A DNA stretch of 64,000 nt from Plantibacter sp. Leaf314 (GTDB lineage: Bacteria; Actinomycetota; Actinomycetes; Actinomycetales; Microbacteriaceae), in the NCBI RefSeq assembly GCF_001423185.1, contig NZ_LMOB01000002.1, forward strand, positions 552,532 to 616,531, given 5' to 3'. The notes below the pieces were generated by a model that saw nothing but the letters and a program-made list of their open reading frames with translations, was not told the DNA's origin and did not search any database. The translations under genes and the position numbers were made by a program. Shown one piece after another: positions 17,697-25,906 of this stretch (positions within the stretch are counted from its first letter, which is position 1; each line of letters begins with the position of its first letter).

Positions 17697-18109
17697 GGAG
17701 TGCCGGCGGCGGGCCAGGGCCAGCATGGGACCAATGAAGCGGGAGGAGCGGGCCACGCCGGCTCAGTCCCCCGACTGGCGCGTGACCCGCACGATCGCGA
17801 TGATCGTCGATGCCAGTGCCCCCGATGGCATCGTGCGAGCAGTCCGACCGGCCTCGCCGGACGCCTTCCCTCGCGAGTGCGACCCGGCCCGGCGCGCGAA
17901 CCCCCGGTTCGCTGCCGGTCGGATGTCTCCCCGCAGGAGCAACCCTGCCATAACTAAGCGGGCCGCACCAGTTAGTGGCGTCGTCTTCCACAGGCTCACC
18001 CGATCCCCGACCCATGGAACGCGGAGACCGGGACTGGTACCTTCAGAACCTCAACACGGCCATCGCTTCGTGACGGTCCGACCACATGCGCAGAGTCGAG
18101 GAGATCCGG
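17697..18109. other. 413-bp intergenic region, no convincing gene
   Basis: Overlapping frames on both strands are short, Arg-rich and lack ribosome sites. The only structure seen is an imperfect inverted repeat at 17947-17979 upstream of the TetR gene. Confidence 0.5.
17947..17979. promoter_or_regulatory. imperfect inverted repeat upstream of the TetR-type gene
   Basis: GCCATAACT (17947-17955) and AGTTAGTGGC (17970-17979) are inverted copies apart from one extra base. The span of about 33 bp, 130 bp before the regulator start, would fit an operator for a dimer-of-dimers TetR protein. Tentative. Confidence 0.35.
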
Positions 18110-18763
18110 ATGCCGGCTACACGTCGCATTCCGACGCAGGAGCGCGGTCAGGCGACGCAGCAGGCTGTCGTCGAGGGAGCCGCGAAGGTGTTCGACCGGA
18201 TCGGGTTCGGGAACGCGAGTCTCTCGATGATCGCGGAGGCCTCGGGTGTCTCGCAGGGCTCGATGTACTTCCACTTCAAGTCGAAGGAACAGATCGCCCT
18301 GGCGGTCATCCATGAGCAACACGCCCGGTCCTTTCCGGTGATGGCTCAGGTCAGCGCCCAGTACGACGGGGTCCTCGAGCGACTCATCCGCGCTTCGCGA
18401 GCCATCGTCGACCAGCTCGAGCACGACCCGGTCGTCCGCGCCGGCATCCGACTCGCGCTCGACGAAGGCTCGCTCAGCGCACCGGCGGGCGACTTCTACG
18501 AGGACTGGATCGCCGGGACGGCACTGGAGCTCGCGTCCGCGCTCGACGAGGGCGTGCTGCGGAGCTCCATGCAGGCGCCGGATCTCGCGCGGACCCTCAT
18601 CGGCTTCTTCACCGGTGTGCAGCTCACCGCCCAGGCGACCCTCGGCCGAGGCGATGTCGCCGCGTCGGTCGACCGGATGTGGCGCCTGACGATCGACGCC
18701 ATCGTTCCCGAAGCCGGCCGAGCCGCCGCGAACCGGATCCGCGAGCACGCGTTCGAGCAGTAG
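18110..18763 (+). CDS. TetR-family regulator resembling gamma-butyrolactone receptors
   Basis: A 217-aa TetR protein. The N-terminal HTH region (ERGQATQQAVVEGAAKVFDRIGFGNASLSMIAEASGVSQGSMYFHFKSKEQIALAVI, shown here only as a region at residues 8-63) closely follows the ScbR/ArpA pattern: 'AAxVFDxxGF', 'ASLSxIxxxAGVxxGxxYFHF' and 'SKExxAxAVIxEQ'. Those proteins bind gamma-butyrolactone signals and derepress secondary metabolism. No AfsA/ScbA synthase gene is nearby, so it may be a pseudo-receptor. GAGGAG six nt upstream supports the ATG at 18110. Residue runs quoted describe positions only; ligand is unknown. Confidence 0.85.
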   Translation: MPATRRIPTQERGQATQQAVVEGAAKVFDRIGFGNASLSMIAEASGVSQGSMYFHFKSKEQIALAVIHEQHARSFPVMAQVSAQYDGVLERLIRASRAIVDQLEHDPVVRAGIRLALDEGSLSAPAGDFYEDWIAGTALELASALDEGVLRSSMQAPDLARTLIGFFTGVQLTAQATLGRGDVAASVDRMWRLTIDAIVPEAGRAAANRIREHAFEQ

Positions 18764-18833
18764 TCGCCTGCGCTCCACACGAGCGGGTCAGCGACGCACC
18801 GCTCGTGTCGGCAGTCGACGGCAGGATGGACGA

Positions 18834-19730
18834 GTGATCACCATGCTGTCCGCCCCGACCAACCTGGGCCTCCGACCACCGCAGCGCGGAAGCGTGCCCG
18901 GCGCGGCGAAGGCCCCTGAGGCGTTGCGCGAGGCGGGGCTGTTCAGCCGGCTCGCGTCGCTCGGCGCCCGAGACGGCGGGGTGATCCTGCCGGGTCGGTA
19001 CGTCGATGACGATGACACCCGCGCCCCAGGACGGGTTCGCAACCAGGATCCGCTCATCGACCACACCCGACGACTCGCCGGTCGGATCGAGGACGCATGG
19101 TCGTCGGGCAGCACTCCGCTCGTCATCGGAGGAGACTGCAGCGTCCTGCTCGCCGCAGGAGTCGCATCGGCGCGACGCGGGCGCATCGGCCTCATCCACG
19201 TCGACGGTCACACCGACTTCCGGCACCCGGGCAACAGCGCCGAGTGCGCGAGTGTGGCCGGAGAGGACCTCGCAGCCGCCGTCGGGCTGCACTGGCCGGC
19301 GATCGCCGACATCGACGGGCTCGCGCCCTACTTCGAGCCGGCTCGGACATCCCACCTCGGGCATCGCGACGACGACGAACATGCCGCAGAGGCACGTGCC
19401 GTGCTCGGCTGCGTCGTCGCCGCTTCGGAGCTCTCCTCGAGCGGGCTGACTGCGGCGACCTCGGCCGCCCTCGAAGTGGCGGGCACCTCCTACTGGGTGC
19501 AGATCGACGTCGACGTCCTCGATCCATCCGTGATGCCCGCGGTGGACAGCCCAGATCCCGGCGGCATCGACGCCGCACAGCTCACCGAGCTCATCAGCGT
19601 TCTCGCCCCTCGTGCAGCTGGCATCTCGATCACCGTGTTCGACCCCGACCTGGACCCGTACGGCTCGTACGCACGACTCCTCGTGGACGTCCTCGCGCGC
19701 GGACTCCCTGCAGCCGGGTCGCGCAGCTAG
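18834..19730 (+). CDS. arginase/agmatinase-family ureohydrolase
   Basis: A 298-aa ureohydrolase-fold protein. Binuclear metal motifs are present: 'GGDCS', 'VDGHTDF' (D-x-H-x-D) and 'IDVDVLDP' with 'AVDSPDPGG' after it. The first motif is usually GGDHS, where the His binds manganese; here it is Cys, a variant also found in some actinobacterial members. Arginase-family enzymes hydrolyse guanidino or formimino groups to urea or formamide. The start is GTG at 18834 or ATG at 18843. The phosphotransferase gene follows 29 bp downstream on the same strand. Confidence 0.88.
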   Translation: MITMLSAPTNLGLRPPQRGSVPGAAKAPEALREAGLFSRLASLGARDGGVILPGRYVDDDDTRAPGRVRNQDPLIDHTRRLAGRIEDAWSSGSTPLVIGGDCSVLLAAGVASARRGRIGLIHVDGHTDFRHPGNSAECASVAGEDLAAAVGLHWPAIADIDGLAPYFEPARTSHLGHRDDDEHAAEARAVLGCVVAASELSSSGLTAATSAALEVAGTSYWVQIDVDVLDPSVMPAVDSPDPGGIDAAQLTELISVLAPRAAGISITVFDPDLDPYGSYARLLVDVLARGLPAAGSRS

Positions 19731-19759
19731 GCTCGGCGCATGCTGCGAAGGGGGAAAGC

Positions 19760-20752
19760 ATGACCGAGGTCGCCGCACCGCTGCTGGAGATGTTGTGGGA
19801 GAACGACGATCCCGCGGAGGTCATCAGCACACGGTTCGGCCTCGACGATGCCGCTGCGGCAGGCCGGTGGGTCGCCGCGACCGTCGGTGACCACTGGGGC
19901 GTCGAGGTCGAATCGGTCACGCGGATCGTGATGAGCGGCCACAACGCCCTGGCCTGGATCAGCGCGTCGTCCGGACCGTTCCTCGCGAAGTGGTCCGTCC
20001 TCCCGACGAAGTTCCCTCGGCTGACGGCACTGACCCAGCTCACGGCCTGGCTCGGTGAACGGGGACTGCCCGTGTCGGAACCGGTGCCCGCACTCGACGG
20101 GCGGGTGCAGGTGGAGACCGGCGAGCGGACGTCGATGAGCCTCCAACGCCAGATCACCGGGCTCCTCCTGGACATCGCGGAACCACAGCAGGTCCGAGCG
20201 GCCGGGGCTGCCCTCGCGAAGCTGCATCTCGCTTTGGCCGACTATCCGCGCATCGAGGACGTGGGTGCGTTCGCCGACCAGCCCCAGCCGCTGGCGACAC
20301 GGATCACCGACTGGCTGGAGTCCGGTCGTTCGGGTGCGCTGACGCCCGCAGCCCACGAGCAGATGTTCGGGTTCCTCGCCGGTGCGCCGTCCGAGCAGTT
20401 GTCCGCGCAGCTCGTCCACGGGGACTTCCGGTCCTCGAACATCCTGTGCACCGGGCACGACATCACGGCGGTCTTGGACTTCGAGGAAGCCCGATTCGAC
20501 TACCCCATCATGGAGTTGGCCCAATCGGCTGTGATGCTGGGGACCCGTTTCCGAGACTGGGGACCGGTCCCGCCCGAGGTCCACGTCTGGCTCCGTGAGG
20601 GGTACGAATCCGAGCGCCCGCTGACGGCGGCGGAGGCCGGCTGGTGGAAGCTCCTCGTGCTCTGGTTCTCCTTCCTCCTCGTCCCTCCGAAAGAAGATCC
20701 GACCGGATGGGGCCCGGCGGCGCGCGCGCTCCTCCCCGAGATGACCGCCTGA
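19760..20752 (+). CDS. APH-family phosphotransferase
   Basis: A 330-aa protein with the aminoglycoside-phosphotransferase/choline-kinase fold. The catalytic loop 'VHGDFRSSNIL' (Asp and Asn) and the metal-binding 'LDFEEA' are intact; an N-lobe Lys lies in 'FLAKWSV'. Such proteins phosphorylate small hydroxylated compounds; substrate is not deducible and antibiotic resistance should not be assumed. ATG at 19760 follows GGGGGAAAGC. The longer in-frame extension overlaps the upstream gene and is ignored. Confidence 0.87.
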   Translation: MTEVAAPLLEMLWENDDPAEVISTRFGLDDAAAAGRWVAATVGDHWGVEVESVTRIVMSGHNALAWISASSGPFLAKWSVLPTKFPRLTALTQLTAWLGERGLPVSEPVPALDGRVQVETGERTSMSLQRQITGLLLDIAEPQQVRAAGAALAKLHLALADYPRIEDVGAFADQPQPLATRITDWLESGRSGALTPAAHEQMFGFLAGAPSEQLSAQLVHGDFRSSNILCTGHDITAVLDFEEARFDYPIMELAQSAVMLGTRFRDWGPVPPEVHVWLREGYESERPLTAAEAGWWKLLVLWFSFLLVPPKEDPTGWGPAARALLPEMTA

Positions 20753-20801
20753 CGCGGAGCGTCGACTGACACGTACCGCGAACGCTGCTGCCGGTGCAGG
20801 C

Positions 20802-21308
20802 TCAGGTGAGGACGGGCAGCGCCCAGCCACTCAGGACCGCACCCGCGGCGAGCACCGCACCAGCCGCACAGACGAGGCCCGCACTGATCCTCCGGGCGAG
20901 ACCGAGACGGCCGCGCAGCCGTGTGACGGTGTCGACGTACTCCTCCAGCTCCCCCGCGAAACGACGCAGCAGCGCATCGTCGGCAGGCGTTGTCGGAGTA
21001 GCGGTCGTCGGCTCGGACAGACGTTCCACCGCGCGCGCACAGGCTGCTATCCGCAGTTGCATCGCTCCCGCGACCTGCTGAACGATGACCCCTCCAGCCA
21101 AGATCAACGCCCCGAACGAGGTCACCAGGATCGGCAGCGTTTGCGCCAGTTCCGCCTCCGAGTAGTCGTCGAGCGGACCGACGTACGCCGCGCCCACAAC
21201 GAAGCCGACGCCCAACACCGCCACGACGACGACCAACGCACCGGGCCAGGTGGCGAGGGGCTCATCGACCAGCTTCCGGAACCGCTGGATGTTCTGCACC
21301 TGAGCCAT
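20802..21308 (-). CDS. hypothetical membrane protein with two helix pairs
   Basis: A 168-aa protein. Hydrophobic segments lie at about 24-45, 58-80 and 138-165, separated by a cytoplasmic helical stretch rich in Arg, Glu and Leu (about 85-135). No known family. It is divergent from the HxlR gene; the 119-bp intergenic region carries the GGTTAC palindrome, so it might share that regulation. Confidence 0.7.
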   Translation of the reverse strand: MAQVQNIQRFRKLVDEPLATWPGALVVVVAVLGVGFVVGAAYVGPLDDYSEAELAQTLPILVTSFGALILAGGVIVQQVAGAMQLRIAACARAVERLSEPTTATPTTPADDALLRRFAGELEEYVDTVTRLRGRLGLARRISAGLVCAAGAVLAAGAVLSGWALPVLT

Positions 21309-21381
21309 GCATCGAACCTACCGGCGTCAGGAATCCTCGTACAGCGCGGGTCGGATCGTCGGGTATGCCGGGCATCCGTAC

Positions 21382-21398
21382 GGTTACCGCTAGTAACC
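21382..21398. promoter_or_regulatory. palindrome GGTTAC-N5-GTAACC, first copy
   Basis: Perfect 6-bp arms, 29 bp upstream of the HxlR start codon and inside the divergent promoter region. A second copy with N6 spacing precedes the NmrA gene, so this is very probably the HxlR operator. Confidence 0.7.
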
Positions 21399-21427
21399 TG
21401 GTACCTCCTAGCGACCGAAGGAGCGCG

Positions 21428-21853
21428 ATGACCTCGAACCCGCCCGTATGGAACGTGATGCTGGACACCTGTCCGTCTCGGACCTCGCTCGCGAGGATCG
21501 CGAACAAGTGGACCGCCATGATCGTGATCGCGCTGAGCGAGGGTCCCGCGCGCTTCGGGACGGTCCGGCATGCGGTCGGCGGGATCAGCGGGAAGGTGCT
21601 GGCCAGCACGCTGCGCGACCTCGAGCGCGACGGCATCCTCACGCGAACCGCCTTCGACGAGATGCCGCCGCGAGTCGAGTACGAGCTCACACCGCTCGGG
21701 CAGACGCTGCGAGAGCCACTGATGGCGCTGGGTCTGTGGGCCGAGCAGCACATCGAAGAGGTCCTGGGAGCACGAGACGCGTTCGACGACAGACGCTCGG
21801 ACGAAACGGGTTCGACGCCGGAGTCCGAGAAGCTGCCACGAAGGGGCCTCTGA
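21428..21853 (+). CDS. HxlR-family winged-helix regulator
   Basis: A 141-aa HxlR protein: 'CPSRTSLARIANKWTAMIVIAL' start, a lone Cys near residue 15 as in redox- or quinone-sensing members (YodB, QorR), and 'GGISGKVLASTLRDLERDGILTR' for the recognition helix and wing. AAGGAG six nt upstream supports the ATG at 21428. It precedes an NmrA-type oxidoreductase, the same arrangement as electrophile-responsive HxlR/quinone reductase pairs. Paired palindromes before both genes imply autoregulation plus control of the oxidoreductase. Confidence 0.92.
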   Translation: MTSNPPVWNVMLDTCPSRTSLARIANKWTAMIVIALSEGPARFGTVRHAVGGISGKVLASTLRDLERDGILTRTAFDEMPPRVEYELTPLGQTLREPLMALGLWAEQHIEEVLGARDAFDDRRSDETGSTPESEKLPRRGL

Positions 21854-21860
21854 CCCGGCT

Positions 21861-21878
21861 GGTTACCTTGATGTAACC
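21861..21878. promoter_or_regulatory. palindrome GGTTAC-N6-GTAACC, second copy
   Basis: It sits in the 51-bp gap between the HxlR stop and the NmrA start, with identical arms to the copy at 21382. This gives the oxidoreductase its own regulated promoter. Confidence 0.7.
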
Positions 21879-21904
21879 GGGGCCCGGTGTGCGCTACTGG
21901 GCTC

Positions 21905-22750
21905 ATGAACATTCTCGTACACGGCGCCACCGGCGCCCAGGGCGGCCCCGTCGCCGCCAAACTCATCGAACGCGGCCACACCGTCACGGCCGGCGTCCGC
22001 AACCCACAGGCGTATTCGGCTGGAAATGCGATCGCTCTCGACCTGGACGACGTCTCCACACTCACCAAGGCCTACGAGGACGTCGACGGCGTCTTCGTGC
22101 ACCTGCCGCTCGGTTCGCCCGAGCAGCTGCAGACCTGGGCGAAGACCATCGCCATCGCGATCAGTTCGGCTCGGCCCGCGCGGGTGGTGGTGTCGTCCAG
22201 CGGATACCCGGTCGACTTCACAGCCGAGCACCCCAGCGCGATCGTGACGCTCCTCCGTGGACTCGAGGGAAGCGGTGTGTCGACGGCGGTCGTCGCACCA
22301 CGGTTGTACCTGGAGAACCTGCTGGCTCCGCACATCGTCGGCGCCGTCCGGACCGACGGCGTGCTGCGGTACCCGCTCCGCGAGGACTACGCCGTCTCCT
22401 GGTCATCCCACCTCGATGTCGCAGACGTCGCCGCCGGTCTGTTCGCCGACACCGACATCACCGGAGTCGTCGATCTCGGCGCGCTACCGGGCCTCGTCGG
22501 CGCGGACCTCGCCCAGAGCTTCGGCGAACACCTCGGCCGTGAGGTGCGGTTCGAAGCGCAGAGCCCGGCACAGATGGGCGCGGAGATGGCCGTCCTGATC
22601 GGCGAGGAAGGGATCAAGCCGGTCGTCGCGATGTACACCCACCGCTTGACCCAACCTTCGGACGTGATCGACGAGTCGACCAGCGCCCAGAAGCGACTGG
22701 GGATCGCGCCCCGCTCCGTGTCGCAGTGGCTCGCGGATATGGGAGTCTGA
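21905..22750 (+). CDS. NmrA/QOR2-like NAD(P)-binding oxidoreductase
   Basis: A 281-aa SDR-related protein with an N-terminal Rossmann motif (GATGAQG, from residue 8) and an NmrA-like C-terminal part. Members act as NADPH:quinone reductases (QOR2) or as redox sensors. ATG at 21905 places the Rossmann strand at the N-terminus (MNILVHGATG); an in-frame ATG at 21887 would add six residues. No clear Shine-Dalgarno is present. Control by the adjacent HxlR is inferred from the palindromes. Confidence 0.88.
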   Translation: MNILVHGATGAQGGPVAAKLIERGHTVTAGVRNPQAYSAGNAIALDLDDVSTLTKAYEDVDGVFVHLPLGSPEQLQTWAKTIAIAISSARPARVVVSSSGYPVDFTAEHPSAIVTLLRGLEGSGVSTAVVAPRLYLENLLAPHIVGAVRTDGVLRYPLREDYAVSWSSHLDVADVAAGLFADTDITGVVDLGALPGLVGADLAQSFGEHLGREVRFEAQSPAQMGAEMAVLIGEEGIKPVVAMYTHRLTQPSDVIDESTSAQKRLGIAPRSVSQWLADMGV

Positions 22751-22776
22751 CCCGCCGCGAGGCCGCCGACCCTGAA

Positions 22777-22810
22777 CTGGCCCCGTCCAGCCGACACTGG
22801 ACGGGGCCAG
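22777..22810 (+). terminator. perfect 14-bp hairpin after the NmrA gene
   Basis: CTGGCCCCGTCCAG (22777-22790), loop CCGACA, CTGGACGGGGCCAG (22797-22810). An outer pair CCTGAA/TTCAGG lies just beyond. There is no T-run, but the stem is strong and placed 26 nt past the stop codon. Confidence 0.7.
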
Positions 22811-22859
22811 CGGACTAGAGTTCAGGCCAGGGGCGAGAGCGCGATGATGCGGAGGACCG

Positions 22860-23867
22860 GTGAGTTCTGAGACCTTCGTGTTGCTCGCCGTCTCCGTGAT
22901 GGTCGCCGGGTCGTGCGCGCTGTTGTTCGTCGTCGACAGCCGCCAGTCTCTGTCCGGCCGGTACATCAACCTCTGGCTCACGGCCTCGATGCTCGCCGTG
23001 CTGTGCACGGCTTCCTACCTGGCCGCGACGGCGCTGGGGGATCCGCCGTTGGCCGTCGCGGTGGGGAACGGTGCGATGGTCGGGGCTGTCGGCTTCGTCT
23101 GGCTGGGCTGCCAGGCGTTCAACGGTCGACGGGTCCGGTTCTGGCAGGTCATCGCCGTGACACTGATCGCAACGATTCTGACGTTCCTCCCCGATTCCTA
23201 CGCCCCGAACTGGGCGGGTGTCATCCCGAAACTGCTGGGCTTGAGCCTCTTCGCCGCACTCACCGCGGTCGAATCCCGGAGGGGTCTCTTCGGATCGTTC
23301 CGGGTGAGTTGGGCGATGACCATCGTGCAGGCGCTCCATGCGTCCTACAGCGCGGCGCGCGCCGTGATCTTCGGCCTCGACGGGCCCGATGGTGGCGTGT
23401 TCGAGCAGTATTTCAACACCGAGATCACGACGGTGATCAACCTGGTGTTCGTGGTCGTCACCACCTTGGTCCTGGTGTTCCTGCGGCTCGAAGAGCTCTC
23501 CAGTCGGCGCGCGAGCGGGGGCCCCGGTTCCTTCACGACAGCCCGTCGGCTCCAGGCGCTCCATCATGAGCACCCGGGTTCCGTGATCCTCTCCGCCGAA
23601 ATCGTCGATCTGCCCGTGGTCAAAGCCGCCTACGGTGTCGCGCACGCGAACGAACTGGTGAGTCGGCTCATCGACAGTGTCGTCCAGTCGAGCCCGGGTG
23701 CCCTCGCGGTCGCCAGCACCCGCCGTGGCACGGTCCTGCTCCTGCTGCCGCAACAGCATGAGCGCGAGGATCGGGCGGTCGGCGCCGCGATCGAGGACGC
23801 CTATTGGAAGCTGTCGGTCGCGATGGTCGACGGCTACGCGAGCACCCTGCGGATCACGACGCTCTGA
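22860..23867 (+). CDS. membrane protein with a degenerate GGDEF-like domain
   Basis: A 335-aa protein with six to seven membrane segments in residues 5-215 and a soluble C-terminal domain. That domain follows the GGDEF layout: 'SVILSAEIVDLPVVKAAYGVAHANELVSRLID' matches the substrate-helix region, and 'TRRGTVLLLLPQ' occupies the place of the RxGGDEFxxLLP hairpin. The signature is lost, so cyclic-di-GMP synthesis is not expected; it may sense a nucleotide or have become structural. GTG at 22860 with GGAGG upstream is the start. No partner is evident. Confidence 0.7.
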   Translation: MSSETFVLLAVSVMVAGSCALLFVVDSRQSLSGRYINLWLTASMLAVLCTASYLAATALGDPPLAVAVGNGAMVGAVGFVWLGCQAFNGRRVRFWQVIAVTLIATILTFLPDSYAPNWAGVIPKLLGLSLFAALTAVESRRGLFGSFRVSWAMTIVQALHASYSAARAVIFGLDGPDGGVFEQYFNTEITTVINLVFVVVTTLVLVFLRLEELSSRRASGGPGSFTTARRLQALHHEHPGSVILSAEIVDLPVVKAAYGVAHANELVSRLIDSVVQSSPGALAVASTRRGTVLLLLPQQHEREDRAVGAAIEDAYWKLSVAMVDGYASTLRITTL

Positions 23868-24013
23868 GCCATGCCGCGACCGCAAGCAGCGCGCCGGCGA
23901 CCTCACCCCGGCTCCTGAACACCTCCCGCGTACACCCAACGCGTGCAGTAGGAGCCGTCGTACCGCGACGCCCGTTCGCACGGTCGGGGGCGTGAGCGAC
24001 CTGTCAGCCTGCG

Positions 24014-24580
24014 TCAGCGGGGGTCGAGCCGGCCGTTCGTGAAGGCGGCCGTCGCGGCGGCGATCGTGTCGATCGGCACGTCGATCCCGGCAGAGCCGAC
24101 CTGGAGCCCGAGGTTGCCGATCGTCCGGTGGTGCTTCGGCGACAGCGTCGACCTCACGCCCTCGGTGGTTCCGGTGACGCCGTCGACCATCCGGTAGGTG
24201 AGCACGCGGTGCCGCAGCCGTTTGCGCGAGGTGACGGATGAGATCAGGTGCCACGGGAGGAAGATCGAGCCCTGCAGCATCGTCCACTCCATCCCTGCGG
24301 CGTCCAGTGTGAGGACGGAGCCGAGCGATGCCCGCTTGCGGGCAGTACGGATCAGATACACCGTGCCGAACACCAGGTACCCCGTGGTCAGCAGGACCAG
24401 ACCAGAGGCGAAGAGCGCCGAGCCGAGGCTGGTCTGCGTCATCCCCAGCGCAACCGCTCCGACAGCTGAGAGGACGGCGAGCACGCTGGTGAGCACGATC
24501 GTGTTGCGGAACACCCGCCGGACCGCCGGGGCGTCCGTGCCGACGATCAGCGGCGGGAAGGCGTTCGGCGTGTTCGTCAT
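24014..24580 (-). CDS. hypothetical two-helix membrane protein
   Basis: A 188-aa protein with two membrane helices (about 28-50 and 55-80) and a cytoplasmic PH-like C-terminal portion (LTLDAAGMEWTMLQGSIFLPWHLISSV). The pattern of two helices plus a basic beta-rich domain recalls bacterial PH/YdbT-like proteins, but the match is weak. ATG at 24580 is favoured over the one at 24598, since the six extra residues carry no feature. Confidence 0.65.
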   Translation of the reverse strand: MTNTPNAFPPLIVGTDAPAVRRVFRNTIVLTSVLAVLSAVGAVALGMTQTSLGSALFASGLVLLTTGYLVFGTVYLIRTARKRASLGSVLTLDAAGMEWTMLQGSIFLPWHLISSVTSRKRLRHRVLTYRMVDGVTGTTEGVRSTLSPKHHRTIGNLGLQVGSAGIDVPIDTIAAATAAFTNGRLDPR

Positions 24581-24660
24581 GCCCCGAGTCTGCTGCATGT
24601 CGGGCTCAGCGGTCTCACCGAGACGCCCGACCCGGCACGAAGAGGGGCCCTGAGGATCCC

Positions 24661-25497
24661 GTGGAGGGCTCGATCGTGATCCATACTGGGGCGATGACGG
24701 CAGGTACGGCTCCCACCTGGGCCCTGGAGCGCGGGGTCTTCAGTAGCGGCGACGAGACGCTCCGAGCGGCGATCGTCCGTTCAGGCGGGACGATCCTGGA
24801 ATGGAATGACGCCTGGCTGGCGGACGGCCGGCTTCCGGACGTTCCGGGGGCAGTGGTCTTCCACGGCTCCCTGGCGAACGCGGACTGGATCGTCCGAGAG
24901 ACCGACTGGCGACCTGGCGCCTTCTGCGCGACCGGCCGGTTCGCGTGCTCGAGCTGGCACCCTGCCGTGCGTGAGCTGCTCCTGACACCGACCTCGGTGC
25001 TGACCACGGTCTCGGAACTCGTTGCGACGGGCGCACCCGAATCCTTCGGTGACCGCGTGTTCGTTCGTCCCGACAGTGCGCTGAAGCCGTTCAGTGGCCG
25101 CGTCCTCGAGCGCGCATCGATCACCTTGGAGTCCCTCGACCACGGCTTCTACTACGACGACGCGGACCTCCCCGTCATCGTCTCCCCCGTGATCGAGGTG
25201 CGCGACGAATGGCGTCTGGTGGTCATCGACGGAGCGGTCGTCGCCGGCAGCGGGTACGCCGCCGACGGGCGAACGGCCGGGGCACCGCTCGGTGCAGACC
25301 ATCCCGCGTGGGTGTTCGGTGCGGGCGTCCTCGAGTCCCTTCCGCTCCCTGAACCGGCGTTCATCATGGACGTCGGCGAGGGCCCGGACGGCCTGCGGCT
25401 GGTCGAACTCAACCCGTTCAGCGGTGCCGACTTCTACAGCTGCGACCCGGACGCCATCGTCCACGCCGTCAACCGCCTGCTCAGCGCAGCCGATTGA
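24661..25497 (+). CDS. ATP-grasp domain protein
   Basis: A 278-aa protein resembling R2K-clade ATP-grasp enzymes: 'DRVFVRPDSALKPFSG' for the ATP-binding lysine region, 'EVRDEWRLVVIDGAVVAGSGY' and 'VELNPFSGADFY' for the metal-binding Glu/Asn. Such enzymes ligate an amine to a carboxylate using ATP. Start may be GTG at 24661 or ATG at 24694; the shorter form loses nothing recognisable. It stands alone, with divergent and convergent neighbours, so the pathway is unknown. Confidence 0.78.
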   Translation: MEGSIVIHTGAMTAGTAPTWALERGVFSSGDETLRAAIVRSGGTILEWNDAWLADGRLPDVPGAVVFHGSLANADWIVRETDWRPGAFCATGRFACSSWHPAVRELLLTPTSVLTTVSELVATGAPESFGDRVFVRPDSALKPFSGRVLERASITLESLDHGFYYDDADLPVIVSPVIEVRDEWRLVVIDGAVVAGSGYAADGRTAGAPLGADHPAWVFGAGVLESLPLPEPAFIMDVGEGPDGLRLVELNPFSGADFYSCDPDAIVHAVNRLLSAAD

Positions 25498-25516
25498 GGC
25501 GGAGTTCCAGGTCTCG

Positions 25517-25783
25517 CTAGACGAGTTCCAGAACGGCGGTCGATCCGAGCACCATGCCGATGGCCGCTTCGGTCTTCGCGTCGTCGGTGTACGCGCCCAG
25601 CCGGATGTCCCGGCGACCACCGCTCATGAAGGTGAGTTCCACGAAGACGGTCTCGACGGCCTCGGAGGCTTCCACGTCCTCATCCCGGTACAGCTTGGTC
25701 TCCCACGAGACGCTCACGATGCTCTCGGTGTTGAAGAATTCGCGCTTCTTCCCGGTGCCGACGTCAGCAAGGAACCATGCCAT
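25517..25783 (-). CDS. small hypothetical acidic protein
   Basis: An 88-aa soluble protein, Val/Glu/Asp-rich, with a beta-strand pattern (SVSWETKLY... ETVFVELTF... RRDIRLGAY). No family recognised. It ends 20 nt from the convergent ATP-grasp gene. The amino-acid composition is far more protein-like than the opposing frame, which supports coding. Confidence 0.6.
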   Translation of the reverse strand: MAWFLADVGTGKKREFFNTESIVSVSWETKLYRDEDVEASEAVETVFVELTFMSGGRRDIRLGAYTDDAKTEAAIGMVLGSTAVLELV

Positions 25784-25906
25784 GTTTGTCCCACATTCTC
25801 CGGCCGAAAATCGACCAAGGGTCGTATTCTACTGCCGACGTCGATGCGAGCGGATGCGGTCGGTTCCTCGGCCGGCCTCGTATCCGGCTGGAGCGCGTCG
25901 CGCCGA

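Noticed and set aside
19760..20752. aminoglycoside resistance gene
   Set aside because: The APH fold is shared by many kinases of ordinary metabolism; no resistance-specific feature or mobile context is present.
22815..24287. 490-codon open frame on the minus strand
   Set aside because: Antisense to the GGDEF-like membrane protein; rich in Asp, His, Arg and Gln with no motif.
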